A stretch of DNA of 11,839 nt from JADJLQ01 sp031417835. Its GTDB lineage: Bacteria > Bacteroidota > Bacteroidia > Chitinophagales > Saprospiraceae. Of the stretch, positions 1 to 6,593 are shown piece by piece. How positions within the stretch are numbered: the stretch's first letter is position 1; every line of letters starts with the position of its first letter. Both the position numbers and the translations under genes were made by a program. The stretch is taken from assembly GCA_031417835.1 (NCBI GenBank), contig JANOWJ010000102.1:1-11839 (forward strand). The letters run 5' to 3'. The notes under the pieces are model-generated. The model had not been told where the DNA came from and did not search any database. It saw only the letters and a list, made by a program, of their open reading frames with translations.

Positions 1-197
1 ATCCGGAAAGTGTCTCCGATCCATACTTCTGCCATATTACAATCCACAAAGGATTTGAAATAGAACGTATCGGAAGGCACCAGCTTGAAGGAAGGATTAA
101 AATCTGTTGTGGATTCAGAGGCCTTTTTTTCTTCGGATGAACGACAACCGGGAGCAATGAGAATACTCAAAAGCACGAACAAAAAAACGTATTTCAT
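1..197 (-). CDS. Small lipoprotein, N-terminal part, runs off the window
   Basis: An open frame starts at the ATG at 197-195 and stays open for 65 codons to the window edge. It begins MKYVFLFVLLSILIAPGC, a typical short lipoprotein signal: positively charged start, hydrophobic core, then cysteine 18 after Gly. The -3/-2 residues Ala-Pro are not the ideal lipobox, so lipidation is likely but not certain. A Ser/Glu/Lys-rich linker (RSSEEKKASESTT) follows, as is usual just after a lipid-anchored cysteine, then the beginning of a folded domain (FVDCNMAEVWIGDTFRI). I do not recognise the family from this fragment. It follows the broken ThuA-like gene on the same strand by about 130 bases and may belong to the same locus. 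It was too short and too truncated to be an obvious ORF, but the signal peptide and even codon use support a real gene. Confidence 0.6.
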   Translation of the reverse strand, partial: MKYVFLFVLLSILIAPGCRSSEEKKASESTTDFNPSFKLVPSDTFYFKSFVDCNMAEVWIGDTFR

Positions 198-330
198 AGG
201 TAGGATAGTATCTACGAATATACTCATATGTGATCCGATTTAGTAATTAATTTTTTATACAATACTTGAGATCAGAGTACATTTTATAAAAGGAACCCCG
301 CGATACGTTTGATTCTGCGGTTCGGGAAAG
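198..330. other. A+T-rich spacer between lipoprotein gene and ThuA remnant
   Basis: No open frame with protein-like character is seen here. The stretch contains the weak hairpin described separately and a TATATTCG box (one mismatch to the Bacteroidota -7 consensus TAnnTTTG, minus strand, about 20-30 bases before the lipoprotein start). That box lacks a matching -33 element, so it is not called as a promoter. Confidence 0.5.
293..323 (-). terminator. Possible weak rho-independent terminator after the ThuA remnant
   Basis: On the minus strand GAACCGC (323-317) can pair with GCGGGGTTC (301-293) with a two-base bulge, enclosing a 15-base loop, and is followed by CCTTTTAT. The stem is short (5 bp plus 2), the loop is large and the T-run is short, so this is a tentative call. 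Its place just after the stop codon of the minus-strand remnant (TAA at 333-331) supports it. Confidence 0.3.
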
Positions 331-398
331 TTACTTCAAATGGTTCTGTAACCAATTTTTTACTCTTACATTAAAATCCTCCAGGTTTTCCCAATGAA
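331..398 (-). pseudogene. Orphan C-terminal coding remnant of an unidentified protein
   Basis: In a minus-strand frame different from the ThuA fragment, the sequence reads FHWENLEDFNVRVKNWL, then QNHLK and a TAA stop at 333-331. It has no start codon of its own and is preceded in frame by a TAA. Its composition (amphipathic helix, charged/aromatic pattern, clean stop) looks like a genuine protein C-terminus, for example the last helix of an alpha/beta hydrolase, but that family guess is weak. It abuts the point where ThuA similarity ends, so it may be the tail of a gene whose middle was lost in the deletion that truncated the ThuA gene. Alternatively it is a chance reading frame. Confidence 0.35.
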
Positions 399-615
399 AT
401 ACTGTGCTAATATTTTAGCCATCATAGGCAGTGCTTCTTCCGATCGATATTCTTCGTCACCACTGATTAATACGATATGTTTTCCGTTGCCAGGACCATT
501 TTGTCCTTCATAGGTAATCCATAACTTCTTTTCCTGACCATTTATTTTCATGATAAAAAAACGAGAAAATTAATGCGTAAAAACCCCTGAAAAAAATTAT
601 AGCCTTCATAGTCAT
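366..615 (-). pseudogene. ThuA-like (trehalose utilisation) gene, frameshifted and truncated
   Basis: The continuous part (551-366, 61 codons) reads MKINGQEKKLWITYEG, then GPGNGKHIVLISGDEEYRSE and EALPMMAKILAQ. This is the characteristic N-terminal stretch of secreted ThuA-like class I glutamine amidotransferase-fold proteins, which are usually well over 200 residues long. Similarity stops after ILAQ, and a TAA ends the frame at 368-366. Just upstream, a second frame beginning at ATG 615 or 609 encodes a signal peptide (MKAIIFFRGFYALIFSFF). The two frames are offset by one base across a run of seven A (plus-strand 555-561). Removing one base joins signal peptide and domain exactly. The ATG lies 12 bases after the stop of the upstream cytochrome/DUF6797 gene, so both were one operon. 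Two independent lesions make a pseudogene likely. The homopolymer lesion alone could be a sequencing error. Confidence 0.7.
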
Positions 616-627
616 TGTTTTTCTTAT

Positions 628-3336
628 TTACAATACTTCTTTGCTTAAATGATAGATGGTATTCTGTATTAAACCGACAGTTTTTTCTCCATTTGGCAGT
701 GTATATTCAAATGCAATTTCCATTACCCAAGTAGGTTTTATCTCAGGTATTGTAAGATATACCGTCTTTTTGTCTATACTTAGTTTCACTAAAGAGACTT
801 GAATAATTTTTTCATTATGATGTGCAGAACCATATTTCCTGGATCTTTTTAAATCCCAGGTTTGAATTTTATAGCTTTTTATTTGGTCGGCATCTTGCAC
901 CTCGAGTGGATGTGAAAAATTAATTTCTAACCCATTTTGTCGCGCCTTGATTCCTATTGGTATGATAGCAGTCTGTCCATTATATTTTATACGATACAAT
1001 CCACCTAAATTTGATTGGCTCGAGCCCCAAGCCGAAAGGCCACATGCATACAACTGGCCATCACCATCATTAAACCGACCGCGCATAATACCGGTTTGAA
1101 ACCTGGGCATCGGCAACTCAAATACTGCACCTTGGCGTATCGATCCAATTTTTTCAAATGGAACAATAAAAACTTTTCCATATCCGTAAGAAAAATTTAA
1201 TAAGCTTCCATTTAGTGGTCCCCATTTTTTACTATCGACCCAAAGTAATTCGGATGGAGATTGGTCTACATGTTTTTCTACCCATACTAAAGGGGGAATC
1301 ATTCCCTCATCTGAGCTATCTGCAGGAGGATTGTAGCTAAACATATTTCCATAAAATCCGCCTTTCTTTACCCAATTTATACGGTTCATTGGATTCCAAT
1401 GCCCCTCCTGATCTGTCACTATAAATGATCCATCAGGATTGATGCAAACCCCATTGGCAGCACGAAATCCTTTTGCTACGATTTCAGTTTTCAATCCGTC
1501 TTTGCTTACTTTCAGTAACGTACCATGCTGGGGGACTAAAGCCTTTCTTGCATGTCGGGCACTTTTAGCATAATAAAAATTGCCTTCGGTATCTGTCTGC
1601 AACCCCATCGCAAATTCATGAAAATGATTGGTGACCTGGTGATCACTATTATAACTTTGAAAAAAATCGATCTCTGCATCGCCATTCAAATCATGCAGTT
1701 TTACTAATTGATCTCGACAGGTAATGAATATTTCATCTTTTATCACTCGCACGCCTAATGGCTGAAACAATCCTGCAGCAATTCTTTTCCAACTCAACTG
1801 CAGACTAGGATTAAGGAAACCCGTAACTAACCAAACATCTCCGTCGGTAGAGCAGATAATCCCTTTATCCTTATCGGAAAGAAAATCAATGCCACTAAGT
1901 CGAAACTGATTTTTCCAGGGACTTTGAAAAGGAAGATTCAGGACATCCACCTGAAATGGAGTTTGATTTTTTCCCTCCACTATTTTAGTAGTCAATGTAT
2001 CGGGGAATCGGGGTTTCCCTCCTTTAGTATACAATGTTAAATCTTCGATTTCTGAATCTGTCTTTGCCAATTGAATTAAATCAGGCAATGAGGATTTGGA
2101 AATAAGTAGTTTAGCTTTCACAGTCTTTCCTTTTGGAATTTCCATAATCCAATGGCCTGATGATTGTATCAAAGTTGCCTGATCACTGATAATGGCTACA
2201 GAAACAGTTGCAGGTGCTACTCTCATCTTCAATGTATGATGGGATGGGCTGATATTTAATGTTCTGGTGAATACTGGAGTTTCTCTCAAAGAATTAATTC
2301 CAAATAATTCTAACACTTGAGCATTATCTACCGTATAGTTTAGGATGGTCTTACCTTGATATTGATATAAACCTTTATACTGCGACCAATCTCTTGGCAA
2401 GGGCCCAAACTTTCTGTGATCCACAGCCATTAGCCGATCATCTTTAAAAGAACCGGTCATTGGATGGGACCATCCGGGTAGTACAGGGTTTTCGAAATGT
2501 AGGGCACCAATAGTACGAGGCGAAATATTATGGTTACCATTAAATAAAATTCCCTTCCAATCGATAAACCCCTCGCCGGTCCATGCACCAGCCACTCTCA
2601 TGAGATCGTGATCAAAAATCATCCATGCCTTACCAGCAGATATGCCTCCTTTGCCTTCATCTAATCTTACAGCGATACCTTTATAAGCAAAATTGGATTC
2701 GACCAGGTTTTCATCAGGCAGTGGCGACGAACCAGAAGAGATTTCTCGAGGTTTGGCAGTACTATCTGCCAATTCATATGTATTGATTAAGAAATTTCCA
2801 TAATCCATATCTGCCCAGGGTTTTCTTTCGCGAGGCTCTGGCCCTTTGTTAGGGCCTTTGGGTAAAAGATCAAGATATTGAGAATCTATCGTGAAGTATT
2901 GAGATGGATTAGTTTTAGAAATATATTCTTCACGAATAAATTGTATGACTTCATATTTTTCTACCGGAGTCAACGCATGTTGCGGGGGCATGGTTTTATA
3001 TCCTCTGGTCAGTATTTGATACAATGAATGTGGATCATTTCCGGTTTTAAATGTGTCGTTCCAAAATTTGAAAGCAGTAGGTATGGAACCTTCCTGTAGA
3101 GGATCTCCATGACAATTTAAACAAGTATTGATATAAATGGCTTGACCATTGCTCATTGATCGGCCGAAAGACTTCTGTACAGAAACTATGATTCCTTTGT
3201 GATTAAGATCTGATTCGAAAGCTGGCAATTCAGATTTTGCCAATGAATACAAAATATCAGGTTTAGATTCGGCATCTTTATTTAAACATGCAATAAACAA
3301 TATAAAGATAAATAAACAGAGCAATGATTTAACCAT
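628..3336 (-). CDS. Cytochrome c / DUF6797 / sorbosone-dehydrogenase-like propeller lipoprotein
   Basis: This 902-residue secreted protein has the architecture of large PQQ-type sugar dehydrogenase-like proteins known from Bacteroidota, Planctomycetes and Verrucomicrobia. Residues 1-17 form a lipoprotein signal (FILFIAC, Cys 17). Residues about 61-140 are a class I cytochrome c: CLNCH at 72-76 binds haem c, and Met 116 in YKTMPPQ is the likely axial ligand. Residues about 173-345 (from PWADMDYGNFL) match the DUF6797 pattern. From about 460 a beta-propeller follows, resembling soluble glucose/L-sorbosone dehydrogenases (FQPLGVRV, RAANGVCINPDGSFIVTDQE, GGFYGNMF). A periplasmic or surface oxidoreductase passing electrons to haem c is inferred; the substrate is unknown and catalytic residues were not verified. 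The start is the ATG before the signal peptide, with a -7-like box 20 bases upstream. It is the only intact gene between two pseudogenes on the same strand, so it may be functionally orphaned. Confidence 0.88.
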   Translation of the reverse strand: MVKSLLCLFIFILFIACLNKDAESKPDILYSLAKSELPAFESDLNHKGIIVSVQKSFGRSMSNGQAIYINTCLNCHGDPLQEGSIPTAFKFWNDTFKTGNDPHSLYQILTRGYKTMPPQHALTPVEKYEVIQFIREEYISKTNPSQYFTIDSQYLDLLPKGPNKGPEPRERKPWADMDYGNFLINTYELADSTAKPREISSGSSPLPDENLVESNFAYKGIAVRLDEGKGGISAGKAWMIFDHDLMRVAGAWTGEGFIDWKGILFNGNHNISPRTIGALHFENPVLPGWSHPMTGSFKDDRLMAVDHRKFGPLPRDWSQYKGLYQYQGKTILNYTVDNAQVLELFGINSLRETPVFTRTLNISPSHHTLKMRVAPATVSVAIISDQATLIQSSGHWIMEIPKGKTVKAKLLISKSSLPDLIQLAKTDSEIEDLTLYTKGGKPRFPDTLTTKIVEGKNQTPFQVDVLNLPFQSPWKNQFRLSGIDFLSDKDKGIICSTDGDVWLVTGFLNPSLQLSWKRIAAGLFQPLGVRVIKDEIFITCRDQLVKLHDLNGDAEIDFFQSYNSDHQVTNHFHEFAMGLQTDTEGNFYYAKSARHARKALVPQHGTLLKVSKDGLKTEIVAKGFRAANGVCINPDGSFIVTDQEGHWNPMNRINWVKKGGFYGNMFSYNPPADSSDEGMIPPLVWVEKHVDQSPSELLWVDSKKWGPLNGSLLNFSYGYGKVFIVPFEKIGSIRQGAVFELPMPRFQTGIMRGRFNDGDGQLYACGLSAWGSSQSNLGGLYRIKYNGQTAIIPIGIKARQNGLEINFSHPLEVQDADQIKSYKIQTWDLKRSRKYGSAHHNEKIIQVSLVKLSIDKKTVYLTIPEIKPTWVMEIAFEYTLPNGEKTVGLIQNTIYHLSKEVL

Positions 3337-3355
3337 AGGGGCAATGTAATTGAAT

Positions 3356-3363
3356 TAAAGATA
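3356..3363 (-). promoter_or_regulatory. Probable -7 box for the cytochrome/DUF6797 gene
   Basis: The minus strand reads TATCTTTA here, one mismatch (final A for G) from the Bacteroidota -7 consensus TAnnTTTG. Transcription would start near 3352, giving a leader of roughly 15 bases before the ATG at 3336. No clear TTTG -33 element is seen at the expected distance. Confidence 0.4.
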
Positions 3364-3552
3364 CAAATTACCAGATCTTTTTATGTTCAGGACCTTGTAA
3401 GGAATAATAGTTTTAATCGTAATCAATCCCCTTTCCAATGGACTATTGCCAGAGGGTAGAAGTGTGATTTTTGGAAATCATCATTTTTCGTGTGTTCGGT
3501 TTTTAGTACGATTGTAGTAGTTTTGATTTGCATTCATTTTTAGACTATAATT
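3364..3552. other. Spacer without a recognisable gene
   Basis: Nothing protein-like was found on either strand. The stretch is A+T-rich, and the minus-strand frame that continues from the dehydrogenase remnant (NYSLKMNANQ onward) shows no further similarity to that family. The C-terminal part of that gene has therefore been lost, not merely frameshifted. A TTTG/TATCTTTG promoter-like pair on the plus strand at 3527-3559 is listed separately. Confidence 0.5.
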
Positions 3553-3559
3553 ATCTTTG
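3527..3559 (+). promoter_or_regulatory. Promoter-like TTTG / TATCTTTG pair, antisense to the pseudogene
   Basis: TTTG at 3527-3530 and an exact TATCTTTG at 3552-3559 are separated by 21 bases, close to the arrangement of Bacteroidota sigma-ABfr promoters. Transcription would start near 3563 and run antisense through the dehydrogenase remnant toward the AI-2E permease gene 500 bases away. The -7 box also falls on former coding sequence (the Val-Lys-Asp codons of the remnant on the other strand), so it could be coincidental. Confidence 0.3.
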
Positions 3560-3851
3560 ACATCAAAGTGTAGAGGATGGAACTTGGGAGCAATGCTAAC
3601 AAGTTGCCTCCGGCGGCCGGGGCGGCAAAAGTTTTTTATACTGAATCATTTCTCGAAAGGTGCCATAACATCGTTCGGGCGCAACCCCAAGTCAGCGATT
3701 AGAGGCTTTGGATGTCTTAGGGTTGCTACTGAATGCGTCCCAGACGAGTTCGATATCACTGTCAAGCAGCCACTGATATACGATGTACGACGCCAATAAA
3801 AGCACACTGACCACTACCTACCATACCTATTCTAATTCTTGTTTTAAAAAG
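3553..3851 (-). pseudogene. Gfo/Idh/MocA-family dehydrogenase, N-terminal remnant with several frameshifts
   Basis: Reading the minus strand across three frames reconstructs the Rossmann N-terminus of a Gfo/Idh/MocA oxidoreductase. Segment one (3851-3762): KTRIRIGMVGSGQCAFIG then VVHRISVAA and a stop, containing the NAD(P)-binding GxGxxxxxG-like turn. Segment two (about 3770-3692): LLDSDIELVWDAFSSNPKTS, KASNR, stop. Segment three (about 3697-3646): ADLGLRPNDVMAPFEK, stop. Segment four (about 3609-3553): QLVSIAPKFHPLHFDVKD, matching the family's 'DFVSIvTPNHLHFxVAK' strand that leads to the EKP motif. The family order of these blocks is fully preserved, which chance would not give. No start codon is in frame upstream, and roughly the last two thirds of the usual 370-390 residues are absent. 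Family members oxidise sugars or inositols with NAD(P). This copy cannot make a functional enzyme. Confidence 0.8.
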
Positions 3852-3926
3852 GCGGGGATTAGATCTTTAATTGAAAGCGCTGATGGGGATCCGTAATGAA
3901 AAAGCACGAGTTTCGAAATCTTAGCC

Positions 3927-3934
3927 TAAATTTG
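3927..3934 (+). promoter_or_regulatory. Candidate -7 box for the AI-2E permease gene
   Basis: TAAATTTG matches the Bacteroidota -7 consensus TAnnTTTG exactly. Transcription would start near 3938, giving a leader of about 120 bases before the GTG at 4059. There is no convincing TTTG -33 element 19-21 bases upstream, so the call is tentative. Confidence 0.33.
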
Positions 3935-3970
3935 GTTATGTATATGGATAGAAACAATTCTGAACCCTCG

Positions 3971-3978
3971 CAAAGATA
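3971..3978 (-). promoter_or_regulatory. Candidate relic promoter of the decayed dehydrogenase
   Basis: The minus strand reads TATCTTTG, an exact and very typical Bacteroidota -7 box, about 120 bases upstream of the first recognisable codon of the Gfo/Idh/MocA remnant. It may be the surviving promoter of that gene and possibly of the whole minus-strand block. The nearest upstream TTTG is about 30 bases away, further than usual. Confidence 0.35.
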
Positions 3979-4058
3979 GTAACTGTGCTGAAGGTGAGCA
4001 GTAAACAGCAAACTTCAGTTCAAAAATTATTCATTGAAAAACACCTAAAAAAACACCT

Positions 4059-5069
4059 GTGCTACCTAACTCACAAATTCGACAAATCCTACTGCTACTG
4101 CTTATTGCTGTACTCTTTGGGTTAATTTTCTGGAACCTACGCCTATTCATGCCAGCCTTGCTAGGCGCGTACACCCTATATATCTTACTGCGTAATCCAG
4201 TGAATTACCTCACTGATACGCGGGGATGGAATTTGAAATTATCAACAGGAATCCTCATGTTGCTGTCTTCAGTGGTCATTTTGTTACCTGTAAACACGTT
4301 GATCAGGATGTTGAGTACTAAAGTGATTGCGGGTTTTCAAAATTCAGAGCAAATTTCGAACTCTATCCAAACGATGATAGTGGATATGGAAAAACGCATC
4401 GGTATGCACCTGTTGACCCCTGACCGAATCAAAGCCATATCGGAATGGGGAGTCCAGGAACTCAGTTCCGTTTTGAACGCTACATTGATCGGCCTGGCGA
4501 TGTTGCTGATCACTTATCTTATCCTGTGGTTTATGCTTACAGATGGAAAAAAAATGGAGCATTCCTTTTATACGTGGTTACCCTTGAAGACTGAAAACGT
4601 AGGGTATGTTAAAAAAGAATTAAACGACCTCGTATTTTCAAACGCCATAGGTATTCCTTTGATGGGAATCGTACAATGTTTAGCAGGCTTATTGGGTTAC
4701 TGGCTGGTGGGTATTGATGATGTGTGGTTTTGGGTGTTTCTGACATTTATTGGAGGTTTAATACCTTTTTTAGGTGTCGCATTGGCATATATCCCCCTTT
4801 CCATTACACTTTTTTCAAAAGGAATGAATGGTTCGGGGGCCTTCATAATAGGGTACGGATTAATTGTTATGGGATCAGTGGATAACCTGGCGCGGATGTG
4901 GTTGTTGAATAAAATAGGGAATACACACCCGCTGGTTACGTTGTTTGGAGTGATCATCGGACTACAACTTTTTGGGTTTATCGGTTTTATTTTCGGCCCT
5001 ATCCTGATTGCCATGTTTTTGCTATTGGTCAAAATTTACATGAAAGAATTTCACGTGAAAGTTAGTTAG
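4059..5069 (+). CDS. AI-2E family (PerM/YdiK/TqsA-type) membrane permease
   Basis: A 336-residue inner-membrane protein of the AI-2E exporter superfamily (PF01594), whose members include TqsA, YdiK and PerM; substrates differ and are mostly unknown. Hydrophobic segments lie at about 9-40, 62-84, 139-160, 196-216, 222-251, 259-280 and 294-325. Family hallmarks are IPFLGVALAYIPLSI at 235-249 (PxLGxxLAxIP), DNLAR at 275-279, and HPLVTLFGVIIGLQLFGFIG at 290-309 followed by GPIL. Length is normal for the family. The start is GTG at 4059: the frame upstream hits a TGA at 4035-4037 with no ATG between, and the next Met (residue 31) would delete the first membrane helix. It lies on the strand opposite the decayed sugar locus, with a 117-base gap to the next gene. 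A real role cannot be read from the sequence. Confidence 0.88.
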   Translation: MLPNSQIRQILLLLLIAVLFGLIFWNLRLFMPALLGAYTLYILLRNPVNYLTDTRGWNLKLSTGILMLLSSVVILLPVNTLIRMLSTKVIAGFQNSEQISNSIQTMIVDMEKRIGMHLLTPDRIKAISEWGVQELSSVLNATLIGLAMLLITYLILWFMLTDGKKMEHSFYTWLPLKTENVGYVKKELNDLVFSNAIGIPLMGIVQCLAGLLGYWLVGIDDVWFWVFLTFIGGLIPFLGVALAYIPLSITLFSKGMNGSGAFIIGYGLIVMGSVDNLARMWLLNKIGNTHPLVTLFGVIIGLQLFGFIGFIFGPILIAMFLLLVKIYMKEFHVKVS

Positions 5070-5186
5070 GGACGGGAAGGCTGGCAATTGTGTTTGTAAT
5101 TTTATAATATTGCTGGTAACATATTTCAAACCTAGCCCACCTGACCCACATCCACGTTGTAGCTTTACCCAATAAATCTTTTTTGA

Positions 5187-6530
5187 ATGAAAAATTACTA
5201 TTTCACCTTCTTGCTTTTATTCCTCATTCGGCTTGCGATCGCTCAATCTGTCGGTATCATCTCAGGCCCTATGCTCGGCCCTGTAGAGTTGCGAGATGCG
5301 ATACTCTGGCTAGAGGTCACTCCTGAAGTCAAAACAGTAAGTCTTCAATATCGCAAAGCCGGTGACCCAAAGTCAACTTTTAAAATTTATAAAGGCGAAC
5401 TTGGCAATGACTTCAATCCCATTCAAATGCAAGTCGGGGGCCTTGAGTTTAATACGGAATATGAATACACTTTTTTTATCAATGGCAAGACCTCCTCAGC
5501 TAAAGGAAGTTTTAAGACGAAAGATCTGTGGCAATATCGAAAGCCGGCTCCAGACTTTACATTTTTAGTAGGCTCATGCCATTATGGCAATGAACCCATC
5601 TATGATCGTCCGGGCAAACCCTATGGTGGCGATCCATTTATATTCACTACGATGGCCAAGGAAAAATCGGCTTTTATGCTCTGGACCGGTGATGCCTGGT
5701 ACAGTCGTGAGGTAGATTATTATAGCAAATGGGGACTTTGGTATCGAGCTCAATATGCTCGTCGCATGCCAGAAATCCAACCTTTTCTCAAATCAATGCC
5801 TCAATGGGCGATGTGGGATGATCACGACTTTGGTCCCAATGATATTGGTATGAATTATATCCTCAAAGATGAAACGCGTAAAGTATTCATGCAGTATTTC
5901 TGTAATCCTTCGTACGGAGATCAAGGGCAGGGAGCTTATACTATGAATACTTGGGGGGATGTCGATATTTTTATGCTGGATGATCGCTGGTGGCGTAGTG
6001 CCGACCGATTGATAGATTCCATTGATGGTCTACCCAATCCGGAAAAAGTAATGCTCGGTAAACAACAGATGCTATGGCTTAAAAATTCACTGGCTTACAG
6101 CTCTGCGACATTTAAGATCATCATGTTTGGCAGTCAGGTATTAAATCCTGCCTCACCATTCGATAAGTTTTTAGACTTCACCTTGGAGTATAATGAACTC
6201 ATGAAATTCCTAACCCTACAAAAAGTGAATGGAGTCATCTTCTTCTCAGGAGATCGTCATCACTCTGAGGTCATCAAAGTGGAGCGACCGGGATCCTATC
6301 CATTATATGATGTCACCATTTCGCCCTTGACATCGGGTACGTACGTATTTGGCGCTACGGAAAAAAACAATCCCTATCGAGTAGTAGGCGTAGATCAAAA
6401 ACAAAACTATGGTCGGATATCGATAAGTGGCAAACGAAATGAACGGGTGATGATGGTGGAGATGGTGGGCGTAGCTGGTGAAATATTGGCGACCTGGAGT
6501 GTTGGAGAAAAGGAATTGAAAGTGGAGTAG
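5187..6530 (+). CDS. Secreted PhoD-like metallophosphatase (alkaline phosphatase D family)
   Basis: A 447-residue protein with a Sec signal peptide (MKNYYFTFLLLFLIRLAIAQ, cleavage probably after residue 19 or 20). Residues about 22-115 form a fibronectin-like N-terminal beta domain typical of PhoD proteins. The metallophosphatase domain runs from about 123 to the end. Visible motifs are VGSCHYG (Cys 131), TGDAWY (Asp 169, Tyr 172), MWDDHDFGPND (210-219), LDDRWWR (264-270) and SGDRHHSE (354-361). In Bacillus PhoD the SC cysteine, the GDxxY Asp and Tyr, and the late GDxHH histidine sit in the metal centre, and all are present here. Expected activity is hydrolysis of phosphate mono- or diesters outside the inner membrane for phosphate acquisition. 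The exact substrate is unknown; Bacteroidota PhoD relatives are diverse. The first ATG gives a complete signal peptide. The gene is followed by a strong palindrome 7 bases after its stop. Confidence 0.9.
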   Translation: MKNYYFTFLLLFLIRLAIAQSVGIISGPMLGPVELRDAILWLEVTPEVKTVSLQYRKAGDPKSTFKIYKGELGNDFNPIQMQVGGLEFNTEYEYTFFINGKTSSAKGSFKTKDLWQYRKPAPDFTFLVGSCHYGNEPIYDRPGKPYGGDPFIFTTMAKEKSAFMLWTGDAWYSREVDYYSKWGLWYRAQYARRMPEIQPFLKSMPQWAMWDDHDFGPNDIGMNYILKDETRKVFMQYFCNPSYGDQGQGAYTMNTWGDVDIFMLDDRWWRSADRLIDSIDGLPNPEKVMLGKQQMLWLKNSLAYSSATFKIIMFGSQVLNPASPFDKFLDFTLEYNELMKFLTLQKVNGVIFFSGDRHHSEVIKVERPGSYPLYDVTISPLTSGTYVFGATEKNNPYRVVGVDQKQNYGRISISGKRNERVMMVEMVGVAGEILATWSVGEKELKVE

Positions 6531-6537
6531 CTTTTCA

Positions 6538-6573
6538 AAGACAGGGGGTGTCTTCGAAGACACCCCCTGTCTT
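6538..6573. terminator. 36-bp perfect palindrome, probable (bidirectional) terminator
   Basis: AAGACAGGGGGTGTC at 6538-6552, the self-complementary centre TTCGAA, and the exact reverse complement of the first arm at 6559-6573 form an uninterrupted inverted repeat. The RNA hairpin would have at least 15 G/C-rich base pairs. It starts 7 bases after the phosphatase stop codon and ends 20 bases before the next ATG, the right place for a terminator or mRNA 3'-end stabiliser. No T-run follows on the plus strand, so it is not a textbook rho-independent terminator. Confidence 0.6.
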
Positions 6574-6593
6574 CATCCGTTCAACAAATAAAA

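Larger units (their letters stand above)
3855..4058. other. Spacer before the AI-2E permease gene
   Basis: No open gene is seen. It holds two exact TAnnTTTG boxes pointing toward each other (plus strand 3927-3934, minus strand 3978-3971) and, next to the GTG start, two copies of AAAACACCT (about 4038-4058). Together these suggest this is the control region between the decayed minus-strand locus and the plus-strand genes. Confidence 0.45.

Noticed and set aside
1015..1200. Plus-strand frame of 61 codons inside the cytochrome/DUF6797 gene
   Set aside because: It is antisense to a well-supported conserved protein and has no domain signal.
3557..3799. 80-codon plus-strand frame beginning MTSKCRGWNLG
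   Set aside because: It lies antisense to the Gfo/Idh/MocA remnant, whose conserved blocks explain the sequence. The translated product resembles nothing I recognise and is rich in Arg, Cys and Gly, as expected for a shadow frame.
4038..4058. Two copies of AAAACACCT just before the GTG start, as a possible operator
   Set aside because: Two nine-base A-rich copies are too little to support a binding site, and the spacing of 12 bases could be chance or slippage.
4344..5032. Two minus-strand frames (72 and 111 codons) opposite the AI-2E permease gene
   Set aside because: They are antisense to family-defining motifs of the permease and show no recognisable protein pattern.
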